Assembly: GCA_902168105.1 (NCBI GenBank)
Contig: CABHOY010000055.1
Span: 62,001 to 126,000, forward strand
DNA: 64,000 nt
Origin: an uncultured Flavihumibacter sp.
GTDB lineage: Bacteria; Bacteroidota; Bacteroidia; Chitinophagales; Chitinophagaceae
Reading direction: 5' to 3'
Shown here: in pieces, positions 25,049 through 31,839 of the stretch
Layout of the letters: each line of letters begins with the position of its first letter
How positions within the stretch are numbered: the first letter of the stretch is position 1
The notes under the pieces: generated by a model
Database searches by the model: none
Seen by the model: the letters and a program-made list of their open reading frames with translations, nothing else
What the model was told of the DNA's origin: nothing
Made by a program: the position numbers and the translations under genes

Positions 25049-25780
25049 ATGAAATTAGATATACTGGCTATAGCAGCACATCCCGATGATGTGGAGCTGG
25101 CCTGTGCAGGTACCCTGATGGTACATGCGGCACAGGGTATGAAGGTAGGCGTACTGGACCTGACAAGGGGAGAACTGGGCACCCGTGGCACTCCTGAGAT
25201 CAGGGCGGCGGAAGCAGCCGCTGCGGCAGAAGTAATGGGATTGGCAGTAAGAGATAACCTCGGCCTGAAAGACGGCTTTTTCCGTAATGATACAGAAGAG
25301 CAGATGAAGCTGATAGCGGCCATCCGCAAATATCAGCCAGACATCGTGCTGGCAAATGCATTCGAAGACAGACACCCTGACCATGGCAGGGCGGCCCGCC
25401 TGATCGCAGATAGTTGTTTTCTGGCTGGCCTGAGAAGGGTCGAAACATTTGAAGATGGTCAGCCGCAGGCGGCATGGCGTCCGAAACAGGTGTTCCATTT
25501 TATGCAGGATACCTATGAGAAGCCCGATTTTGTGGTAGATACGAGTGCGGTGATCGAGCGTAAGAAAGAAGCAATTAAGTGTTATAAGACCCAATTCCTG
25601 GGGCAGGCGTCGGATAAAGAACCACAGACATATATCTCATCTTCAGCATTTTTCGATAGTGTGATTAACCGTGATGTGACATTGGGCAAGATAGTAGGTG
25701 TGGCCCACGCCGAAGGGTTCAGAACAGCTAAATTGCTGGGTATCAGTAGTTTTAAGGACATTATTAATAATGTTACATGA
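25049..25780 (+). CDS. bshB1: Bacillithiol biosynthesis deacetylase BshB1
   Basis: A 243-residue PIG-L-family zinc deacetylase. It removes acetyl from GlcNAc-malate, the second step in making bacillithiol, the low-molecular-weight thiol of many Firmicutes and Bacteroidota. Zinc motif AAHPDDVELACAGT (His11, Asp13, Asp14) and the later DRHPDHGRAA supply the ligands. TRGELGTRGTPEIRAAE is characteristic of the BshB1 branch. The start at 25049 sits right before the motif-bearing strand. A TATCTTTG box (25012-25019) fits a -7 promoter element, though no good -33 element precedes it. No bshA or bshC is adjacent. Confidence 0.94.
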   Translation: MKLDILAIAAHPDDVELACAGTLMVHAAQGMKVGVLDLTRGELGTRGTPEIRAAEAAAAAEVMGLAVRDNLGLKDGFFRNDTEEQMKLIAAIRKYQPDIVLANAFEDRHPDHGRAARLIADSCFLAGLRRVETFEDGQPQAAWRPKQVFHFMQDTYEKPDFVVDTSAVIERKKEAIKCYKTQFLGQASDKEPQTYISSSAFFDSVINRDVTLGKIVGVAHAEGFRTAKLLGISSFKDIINNVT

Positions 25781-25873
25781 TGTTTGTAGAGATTTAACAA
25801 CATCAGTAGCAACGATTTGTGACCTTTTTGAAATACTGCATCGTGCCATCCGGTTGACCTGACTTATGAATAT

Positions 25874-25949
25874 GTTCAAGTCCAACCTAACGTCATGTAT
25901 AAGGCATGTATGAAGCATGTATACGTCATGTATAAAGCGTACTTTGAAC
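25874..25949. repeat. Intergenic element with four 11-nt CATGTAT units
   Basis: Four units in a row at exact 11-nt spacing begin CATGTAT (25894, 25905, 25916, 25927). They are flanked by GTTCAAGTCC and ...ACTTTGAAC, a short terminal inverted match. The same arrangement (GTCCAACT..., CATGTAT units, AAAGCGTATTT) recurs reversed at 60995-61204. Confidence 0.75.
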
Positions 25950-26041
25950 TAGTAGCCGGGTGGCAGACGCTATTTCGTCAGTGCACGAAGATATCAGCGA
26001 TATAAAGTGAGGAGAAGTATCAGGATTAATACAAACAGGTA

Positions 26042-26064
26042 AAGCCCGGCCATTGGCTGGGCTT
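26042..26064. terminator. Hairpin, possible terminator
   Basis: A 10-bp stem (26042-26051 with 26055-26064, one G-U pair possible) and a 3-nt loop. It is about 115 bp downstream of the tiny minus-strand ORF 26180-26299 and about 260 bp after bshB1. Confidence 0.4.
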
Positions 26065-26179
26065 ATATATTATAACCTCCTAATTGAAATGGAGGGCATT
26101 GGTGAGAGCAATAAAATACCATCTTCTCCGGGGAGAAGGCAGTAATTACAGGAAATGGCACCATCGTGCGCGTTAACCA

Positions 26180-26299
26180 TTAGATGAACAGGTCTTGTGT
26201 AGCGTCAAATTCATCATTTTTGCCCAGACTGTTTTTAATTAACGGGATGAGTGCAATGCCTATCGTAAAGATTACCAAGAGTACGTTTTTTAGTTTCAT
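26180..26299 (-). CDS. Tiny single-pass membrane protein (39 residues)
   Basis: ATG at 26299 and TAA at 26180 encode 39 residues: a short basic start (MKLKN), a hydrophobic helix of about 16 residues (VLLVIFTIGIALIPLI), then a polar acidic tail (KNSLGKNDEFDATQDLF). Composition is strongly that of a membrane peptide and not of random sequence. It lies alone in an 890-bp gap between bshB1 and ahpC and is divergent from ahpC. I know no family. It resembles the tiny proteins at 47166-47282 and 47317-47472 in layout (MK start, one helix, short charged tail). Confidence 0.5.
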   Translation of the reverse strand: MKLKNVLLVIFTIGIALIPLIKNSLGKNDEFDATQDLFI

Positions 26300-26673
26300 A
26301 GCCTGTCGTTTTATTATTTATTGTTAAAATTTGGGTACTCTATAATAACTAAATAACGTGCCAAATTGTTCCGTTTGGCTGACATTTATGTTAAGATTGT
26401 ATTAATGCGCGACTTTTCTATATGGGAAGAACGGGGATTGCAGTGTGACAGCAGTTTTTAGGCATATATAGAGATTTTCAATGTCATGTATTCGAAAATC
26501 TATTTGATAAATAGTGAATAGAGGCGCAAATTTGCACCCTAAATAACCAACCGAGACATATATAGTTCAGGTGAATGTATCCGCCAGGGCGGGACTAAAA
26601 ACATGTAAACAGGGGGATATCATGTGAAGGATATCACGTAACAGGATTAACGTAAATAAATCATATAAGCTCA
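26300..26673. other. Long non-coding upstream region of ahpC
   Basis: No ORF. It holds a near-direct repeat GGATATCATGT / GGATATCACGT (about 26615-26640) just before ahpC, and AT-rich sequence that may carry the divergent promoters of ahpC and of the tiny membrane protein. No OxyR- or PerR-like box is certain. Confidence 0.4.
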
Positions 26674-27234
26674 ATGAAGAATGTGACATTATCTCTGGGA
26701 TCAAAGTTCCCCGAGTTCAAGAAGACCGCTGTAGTTTCAATTGAAAAGGGTAAAGAATTTTATGAACTGTCTTCCGAAGAACTGAAAGGTTCCGGAAAAT
26801 GGATGGTAATGTTCTGGTGGCCAAAGGACTTTACGTTCGTTTGTCCTACAGAGATCGCTGAATTCAACAAACATTACCAGGATTTCGTTGACCGCGATGC
26901 TATCCTGATCGGTGCATCAACTGATTCTGAGTTTGTGCATGCTGCATGGAGAAGAGATCACGACGATCTGCGTGGTCTGCAGTTCCCAATGCTGGCTGAT
27001 ACTTCCAAATCCCTGGCAGAAGACCTGGGTATCCTGGAAGCTAATGAGAAGATCGCTTACCGTGCTACATTCATCGTTGATCCGGAAGGTATCGTACGTT
27101 GGGTTTCCCTGTACGACCTGAACGTAGGCCGTAGCGTGAAAGAGGTGCTGCGCGTACTGGATGCACTGCAAACAGACGAACTGTGCCCTTGTAACTGGGA
27201 AAAAGGCGAAGCTACCCTGTCTAACAAAGGCTAA
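26674..27234 (+). CDS. ahpC: Alkyl hydroperoxide reductase AhpC, mycobacterial-type peroxiredoxin
   Basis: A 186-residue 2-Cys peroxiredoxin that reduces hydroperoxides and peroxynitrite. The peroxidatic cysteine is Cys57 in DFTFVCPTE. Two cysteines near the end, Cys171 and Cys173 (DELCPCNW), copy the C-x-C arrangement of Mycobacterium tuberculosis AhpC, in which AhpD is the electron donor, and differ from the AhpF-linked type. ahpD follows 88 bp downstream, with a hairpin between. FPMLADTSKSLAEDLGIL and ATFIVDPEG support the family. The gene is probably induced by oxidative stress, but no regulator site is visible. Confidence 0.94.
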   Translation: MKNVTLSLGSKFPEFKKTAVVSIEKGKEFYELSSEELKGSGKWMVMFWWPKDFTFVCPTEIAEFNKHYQDFVDRDAILIGASTDSEFVHAAWRRDHDDLRGLQFPMLADTSKSLAEDLGILEANEKIAYRATFIVDPEGIVRWVSLYDLNVGRSVKEVLRVLDALQTDELCPCNWEKGEATLSNKG

Positions 27235-27247
27235 TTAATTTTGTGAG

Positions 27248-27285
27248 GTCCATAGTCAATGTCTCTTACGGGACAGACTATGGAC
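27248..27285 (+). terminator. Hairpin between ahpC and ahpD
   Basis: A perfect 10-bp stem (27248-27257 with 27276-27285) and an 18-nt loop that can pair partly (TGTC with GACA). It is followed by a weak T-rich stretch. It may lower ahpD expression relative to ahpC without stopping all transcription. Confidence 0.6.
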
Positions 27286-27321
27286 TTCTTATTTCTGCTA
27301 GATATTTAGAAAAATAATATT

Positions 27322-27909
27322 ATGTTCGCAACTTCAAATACAGATACGGCAGTGCAGTTATTGCAGGCGGTAGGGCTGACAGAAGCTAATCTTTCTGATA
27401 GCCTGCGTACCCTGGCCAATACAGACGCCCGTTATCTGAAAGATCTTAAAATAAATGTAACCAACTCATTGTCAGCGCCAACATTGACCAAAAAGGAAGC
27501 ATACCTGCTGGGATTGTCGGTAGCGGCCAATGAGAAACATACTGAACTGCAGACGGCTTTTGAGAAGCTGGCTACACAGGAAGGGGCGACCGATAAGGAG
27601 ATCGCTGAGATCTATAGCTGTACTTCCCTGATGAACGCCAACAACGTGTATTACCGTTTCCGTCACTTTGTAAATAAGGAGTTTTACACTGCTACACCTG
27701 CAGGTATCCGTATGAGCATTATGGCGAACCCGGTTTTAGGTAAGGAATTCTTCGAGCTGGTAAGCCTGGTGGTATCTGCCCTGAATGGGTGCGAAATGTG
27801 TGTGACTTCTCACGAAGAAGCGTTGTTGAAACACGGAACGTCACAACAACGTGTGCTGGAAGGAGTTAGATTAGGAGCGGTATTGAGAAGTTTAGTCGTA
27901 CTTTTGTAA
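27322..27909 (+). CDS. ahpD: Alkylhydroperoxidase AhpD, electron donor to AhpC
   Basis: A 195-residue AhpD-family protein. The thiol centre is Cys157-x-x-Cys160 with His164 (CEMCVTSHE) and a proton-relay Glu145. The spacings equal those of Mycobacterium AhpD (Glu118, Cys130, Cys133, His137). MNANNVYYRFRHFV and GIRMSIMANPVLGKEFFEL also match that family. It passes electrons from a lipoyl protein to AhpC in mycobacteria; the same job is expected here. The first ~25 residues (MFATSNTDTAVQLLQAVGLT) extend beyond the mycobacterial protein. Confidence 0.93.
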   Translation: MFATSNTDTAVQLLQAVGLTEANLSDSLRTLANTDARYLKDLKINVTNSLSAPTLTKKEAYLLGLSVAANEKHTELQTAFEKLATQEGATDKEIAEIYSCTSLMNANNVYYRFRHFVNKEFYTATPAGIRMSIMANPVLGKEFFELVSLVVSALNGCEMCVTSHEEALLKHGTSQQRVLEGVRLGAVLRSLVVLL

Positions 27910-28102
27910 TCTGAAAAAGCGCCATAAATGAGGCCCTGTTGTAAAATAGATCGCTGATTTTATGTTTTTTTTAAATGTGGATATCTTAATATCTGGTCTT
28001 TTTTAAAGCAAGTTATTTAATGATATTCAACTAGTTAGGAAGTGTGATTTGTAATTTACATTTACACATTCCATTATTGTTAATAAAATCGGATTGTAAT
28101 TA

Positions 28103-28134
28103 TTTGCAAAATCAATAAAAAAGAGCGACTTTTG
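28103..28134 (+). promoter_or_regulatory. Promoter candidate for the rpmB-rpmG cluster
   Basis: TTTG (28103-28106), a 20-nt spacer, then GACTTTTG (28127-28134). This matches TAnnTTTG at all fixed positions except the first T. It lies 20 bp before rpmB. Confidence 0.4.
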
Positions 28135-28154
28135 CAATCCAAAATTTTTCTATC

Positions 28155-28391
28155 ATGGCAAGAGTATGTCAGGTGACAGGAAAGAAGCCGATCACGGGTC
28201 ACCATGTTTCCTTCTCTAATATTAAGACAAAGAGAAGATTTCTGCCTAACCTGCAGAAAAAGCGTTTTTTCCTGGCGGAAGAGGATCGCTGGATTTCTTT
28301 GAAAGTATCTGCTGATGGTTTAAGAACTATCAACAAGAATGGTTTGTATGCAGTTGTTAAGGACTTGCGTGCAGCTGGACAGAACATCTAA
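28155..28391 (+). CDS. rpmB: 50S ribosomal protein bL28
   Basis: A 78-residue basic protein of the large ribosomal subunit. MARVCQVTGKKP with HHVSFSNIKTKRRFLPNLQ is the L28 signature. It has just one Cys near the start, so it is the zinc-free form. It opens a cluster with rpmG (30 bp gap) and a DUF4295 gene, the usual Bacteroidota order. Confidence 0.97.
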   Translation: MARVCQVTGKKPITGHHVSFSNIKTKRRFLPNLQKKRFFLAEEDRWISLKVSADGLRTINKNGLYAVVKDLRAAGQNI

Positions 28392-28421
28392 TTGTAAGCA
28401 TTCACTTAATTTGTATACAAA

Positions 28422-28604
28422 ATGGCAAAAAAAGGTAACAGGGTGCAAGTGATACTGGAATGTACAGAACATAAAACTTCTGGTCAACCCGGTACTTCAC
28501 GCTATATCAGCACCAAGAATAAGAAGAATACTCCAGAACGTCTGGAGCTGAAAAAGTACAATCCTATCCTGAGGAAGGTTACTGTACACAAAGAAATTAA
28601 GTAA
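28422..28604 (+). CDS. rpmG: 50S ribosomal protein bL33
   Basis: A 60-residue large-subunit protein. MAKKGNRVQVILECTEHK and the TSRYISTKNKKNTPERLELK core are typical of L33. It has a single Cys, so the four-Cys zinc ribbon is absent (C-minus form). It follows rpmB by 30 bp and precedes the DUF4295 gene. Confidence 0.97.
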   Translation: MAKKGNRVQVILECTEHKTSGQPGTSRYISTKNKKNTPERLELKKYNPILRKVTVHKEIK

Positions 28605-28606
28605 TT

Positions 28607-28710
28607 GATCGTTAATCGTTGAGTGTTAATCGTTAGCATGTTAGTGCATTCCTTCGCGATTAGCAATTAACAGGATGACTTTTAACTATTCACTTTAACT
28701 TTTAACTAGA
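28607..28710. repeat. Short repeated AT-rich words between rpmG and the DUF4295 gene
   Basis: GTTAATCGTT occurs at about 28610 and 28625, and the word TTTTAACT appears twice near 28679-28706. Similar near-duplicated words occur at 30218-30256. They look like small local duplications, not a site with known function. Confidence 0.5.
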
Positions 28711-28716
28711 AATATT

Positions 28717-28890
28717 ATGGCAAAAGCAGCCTCCAAGAACGCGAAAGTAAAAGATGCCAAGGCAGCCGCGGAATCTAAAATGTGGACTAAAGTGATCAGA
28801 GCAGTACGTTCTCCGAAAACCGGCGCATACACTTTCAAAGAAGCAATTGTGCACAAGGATAAGATCCAGGAGCACATTAACCAGAAATAA
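28717..28890 (+). CDS. DUF4295 small basic protein, ribosome-linked gene
   Basis: A 57-residue Lys/Ala-rich protein: MAKAASKNAKVKDAKAAAES, then KMWTKVIRAVRSPKTGAYTF and a KEAIVHKDKIQEHINQ end. The pattern TKVIRAVRSPKTGAYTFKE identifies DUF4295, found next to rpmG and ftsY in Bacteroidota. Its constant placement and basic charge suggest a ribosome-associated role, but no function is established. A clear terminator follows, so rpmB, rpmG and this gene probably form one transcript. Confidence 0.93.
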   Translation: MAKAASKNAKVKDAKAAAESKMWTKVIRAVRSPKTGAYTFKEAIVHKDKIQEHINQK

Positions 28891-28913
28891 TTCGGCTTTA
28901 CCAATTATACTAT

Positions 28914-28942
28914 AAAAGCTGTCCGTTATCAGGACAGCTTTT
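28914..28942 (+). terminator. Terminator of the rpmB-rpmG-DUF4295 cluster
   Basis: An 11-bp stem (28914-28924 with 28932-28942), a 7-nt loop and a T-run that begins inside the 3' arm. Confidence 0.85.
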
Positions 28943-29063
28943 TGTGTTCTCTCAAATATGGTGACCCGTCAAGTATTTTCTGTAACTTACGCACCTTAAC
29001 AATCGACTACCGTCAATTAAGATGTCCTGTTGACGTTGGACTGTCGGCCGCAAAAGAATAACC

Positions 29064-30026
29064 ATGAGTTTTTTCAACAAGCTATTTTCAAGGGAGAAGA
29101 AGGAAAGCCTGGATCAGGGATTACAGAAGACTAAAGAGAGTTTCCTCTCTAAAATAGGCAGGGCTATCGCCGGTAAAGCCAGTGTTGATACAGAAGTTCT
29201 GGACAATCTGGAAGAAGCGCTGGTATCTGCCGACGTTGGAGTGGACACTACCGTACAGATCATAGACAGAATAGAGAAGCGTGTAGCGAAAGATAAGTAC
29301 CTCGGCACAGGCGAACTCAATAAGATCCTGCAGGAAGAGATCGCAGGATTACTGGTAGATGCTCCGGACAGCGGCTTCCGCGATTTTGAAACCCCGGAAG
29401 GCAAAAAGCCATACGTGATTATGGTAGTAGGCGTGAACGGCGTCGGTAAAACAACCACGATCGGTAAACTGGCCTATAACTATAAAAAGGCTGGTAAGAG
29501 TGTGCTGTTAGGTGCGGCAGATACTTTCAGGGCCGCTGCTGTGGACCAGCTGACTATCTGGAGTGACAGGGTAGGCGTACCTATCGTGAAGCAGCAAATG
29601 GGGTCCGACCCCGGTGCGGTCGCTTTTGATACCGTACAGAGCGGAGCAGCTAAAAATGCAGACGTGATCATCATTGACACGGCAGGCCGTCTTCATAATA
29701 AAGCCCATCTGATGGATGAGCTGAGTAAGATCAAACGTGTCATGAAAAAAGTCTTACCGGACGCTCCGCATGAAGTGTTGCTGGTATTGGACGGCTCTAC
29801 CGGCCAGAATGCACTGGAACAGGCACGCCACTTCACCGCAACTACGGAAGTAACAGCATTGGCCATTACCAAGCTGGATGGTACGGCGAAAGGTGGCGTG
29901 GTACTAGCCATCGCCAATCAATTCAAAATACCAGTGAAATACATAGGTATCGGTGAGAAGATGGAAGATCTGCAGGTATTCAGTAAAGAAGAATTTGTAG
30001 ACTCTTTGTTCAATATAAACGACTGA
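29064..30026 (+). CDS. ftsY: Signal recognition particle receptor FtsY
   Basis: A 320-residue GTPase that docks ribosome-SRP complexes at the inner membrane. A short N-terminal region leads to the helical N domain (about 20-95). The G domain follows with GVNGVGKTTTIGKL (P-loop), DTFRAAAVDQL, DTAGRLHN (G3), TKLDGTAKGG (G4) and GIGEKMEDL. It lacks the long acidic A domain of E. coli FtsY, as is usual in Bacteroidota. The start at 29064 gives MSFFNKLFSREKKE, a plausible membrane-contact helix. Confidence 0.96.
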   Translation: MSFFNKLFSREKKESLDQGLQKTKESFLSKIGRAIAGKASVDTEVLDNLEEALVSADVGVDTTVQIIDRIEKRVAKDKYLGTGELNKILQEEIAGLLVDAPDSGFRDFETPEGKKPYVIMVVGVNGVGKTTTIGKLAYNYKKAGKSVLLGAADTFRAAAVDQLTIWSDRVGVPIVKQQMGSDPGAVAFDTVQSGAAKNADVIIIDTAGRLHNKAHLMDELSKIKRVMKKVLPDAPHEVLLVLDGSTGQNALEQARHFTATTEVTALAITKLDGTAKGGVVLAIANQFKIPVKYIGIGEKMEDLQVFSKEEFVDSLFNIND

Positions 30027-30063
30027 TATTAAATAAGTAGCAGCAGCTACCTGTCAAATAATA

Positions 30064-30088
30064 AGAGAGACCGGATGGTCTCTTTTTT
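30064..30088 (+). terminator. Terminator after ftsY
   Basis: A stem AGAGACC (30066-30072) with GGTCTCT (30077-30083), a GGAT loop and a six-T run. Confidence 0.8.
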
Positions 30089-30412
30089 GTTAATTCCCCA
30101 TGCCACGGCATTATTATTGCGGTGTTTGCCATACCCAACTAACAGGTTCATCAGAGACATGTTAGTATCCGGAGCTAATTCCGTAAGTCGTAAAGAGGAG
30201 AGCAGAAAGGTTGTTAACACAGAATTCGCAATTAGGTAATTGACAATTCGCAATTTAATGTGTACCTTTGCAATTCTTTAGTTAAATAACCCCCACTTAG
30301 GCTCATAGTCACATAACAGTAAGTCTCGCTGTTCTCTTCGGTTCGTGTCTGGATGTCTTCGTGGCGGTAAGCAAACGGGTAAGACCGGTTTGCATGATAA
30401 AAATATTCGCGC
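30089..30412. other. Non-coding gap upstream of rimO
   Basis: No gene visible. It contains the near-repeated words AATTCGCAATTA and AATTCGCAATTTA (about 30221-30256). The rimO promoter must lie here, but no good TTTG/TAnnTTTG pair is clear. Confidence 0.5.
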
Positions 30413-31720
30413 TTGAAGACAAAAACTTTAAAGAAAGATAAGGTTAATATTATTACGCTTGGCTGTTCCAAGAATATGGTTGATTCTGAGGTACTCAGCG
30501 GTCAATTACTGGCTAACGAAATCGATGTGGTGCATGAAAACAGCAAAAAAGACCATAACATCGTTGTTGTAAATACCTGCGGTTTTATCGACAAAGCCAA
30601 GGAAGAGTCCATCAATACCATATTAGAACAGGTTGAATTAAAGAACCGTGGCCGCCTGGAAAAGGTGTATGTTACCGGTTGCCTGAGTGAACGTTACCGT
30701 GGAGATCTGGAAGCAGAGATCCCCGGCGTTGACGCCTGGTTTGGTACAATGGAGCTGCCGCTTATTCTTAAGAAATTCGATGCCGACTATAAAGCGGAGC
30801 TGATCGGTGAACGTTTACTGGCCACTCCCACGCATTATGCTTACCTGAAAATAGCTGAAGGTTGTAACCGTACCTGCTCATTCTGCGCTATTCCGCTGAT
30901 GAGAGGGGGACACGTATCACGGCCTATCGAACAACTGGTGGCAGAAGCGGAGAAGCTGGTTAATTCCGGCGTAAAGGAAATCATGCTGATCGCACAGGAG
31001 CTGACCTATTATGGTCTTGACCTGTACAAACAGCGCCGCCTGGCCGACCTTTTAAGGGCGCTGGCTAATGTAAAAGGACTGGAATGGATCCGCTTACATT
31101 ATGCCTACCCACACAAGTTCCCGATGGAAGTGCTGGACGTAATGAATGAATTCCCGAATATTTGTAACTATATTGACATGCCGTTGCAACATGCGGCGGA
31201 CAATATGCTGAAATCCATGAAACGCCAGATCACACGTGCGGAAATGGAGGAACTGGTTACTGCTATCCGTGAAAAAGTACCTGGTATCTGTCTGCGTACC
31301 ACGCTGATCACCGGTTATCCCGGAGAAACGCTGGAAGATGTAGAAGAACTGAAAACTTTCCTCGAAAAAATGCGCTTTGACAGGGTTGGCGTATTTACAT
31401 ATAGCCATGAGGAAGGTACCAGCGCATACGACCTGGAAGATAATATCCCCGCTGAAGAGAAAGAACGCAGAGCGCAGGATATTATGGAAGTACAGCAGGA
31501 AATTTCCCTCGAGAAAAATCAGGAAAAAGTTGGCAAGGTATTCCGTGTAATCGTAGACAAAAAAGAATCAGGCCGTTACCTGGCACGTACAGAGTTCGAC
31601 TCTGTTGAAGTGGATAATGAAGTGCTCATTAATACCAGTAAACGTCTGAAACCCGGAGACTTTGTTAATGTCAGGATCACCAAGGCATACGATTATGACC
31701 TGGAAGGAGAACTGGTGTAA
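30413..31720 (+). CDS. rimO: Ribosomal protein uS12 methylthiotransferase RimO
   Basis: A 435-residue radical SAM enzyme that adds a methylthio group to an aspartate of ribosomal protein S12. The N-terminal cluster domain has LGCSKNMVDSE, NTCGFI and TGCLSERY (three Cys). The radical SAM motif is EGCNRTCSFCAIP, followed by the RimO/MiaB-type region LIAQELTYYGLDLY. A C-terminal TRAM domain (about 370-435) would bind the substrate. The start is TTG at 30413: an in-frame stop at 30398 and the conserved N-terminus VNIITLGCSKN leave no ATG option (first ATG is Met22, past the conserved Cys). Confidence 0.95.
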   Translation: MKTKTLKKDKVNIITLGCSKNMVDSEVLSGQLLANEIDVVHENSKKDHNIVVVNTCGFIDKAKEESINTILEQVELKNRGRLEKVYVTGCLSERYRGDLEAEIPGVDAWFGTMELPLILKKFDADYKAELIGERLLATPTHYAYLKIAEGCNRTCSFCAIPLMRGGHVSRPIEQLVAEAEKLVNSGVKEIMLIAQELTYYGLDLYKQRRLADLLRALANVKGLEWIRLHYAYPHKFPMEVLDVMNEFPNICNYIDMPLQHAADNMLKSMKRQITRAEMEELVTAIREKVPGICLRTTLITGYPGETLEDVEELKTFLEKMRFDRVGVFTYSHEEGTSAYDLEDNIPAEEKERRAQDIMEVQQEISLEKNQEKVGKVFRVIVDKKESGRYLARTEFDSVEVDNEVLINTSKRLKPGDFVNVRITKAYDYDLEGELV

Positions 31721-31839
31721 ACAGACCCAGTGATGTCCATTGTGTTGACCGGACCTTATAGTAATTAAAAAAGCAATCAGTTCAGTAGGACTGATATAGT
31801 ATACCAAGGCTCCCGACGGAGCCTGATCAAAGCAAATCA

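Noticed and set aside
25894..25937. CRISPR array
   Set aside because: Units are 11 nt with no unique spacers between them; no cas gene is near.
26300..26673. OxyR or PerR operator upstream of ahpC
   Set aside because: I saw only a near-direct repeat of GGATATCA and no box matching a known peroxide regulator site.
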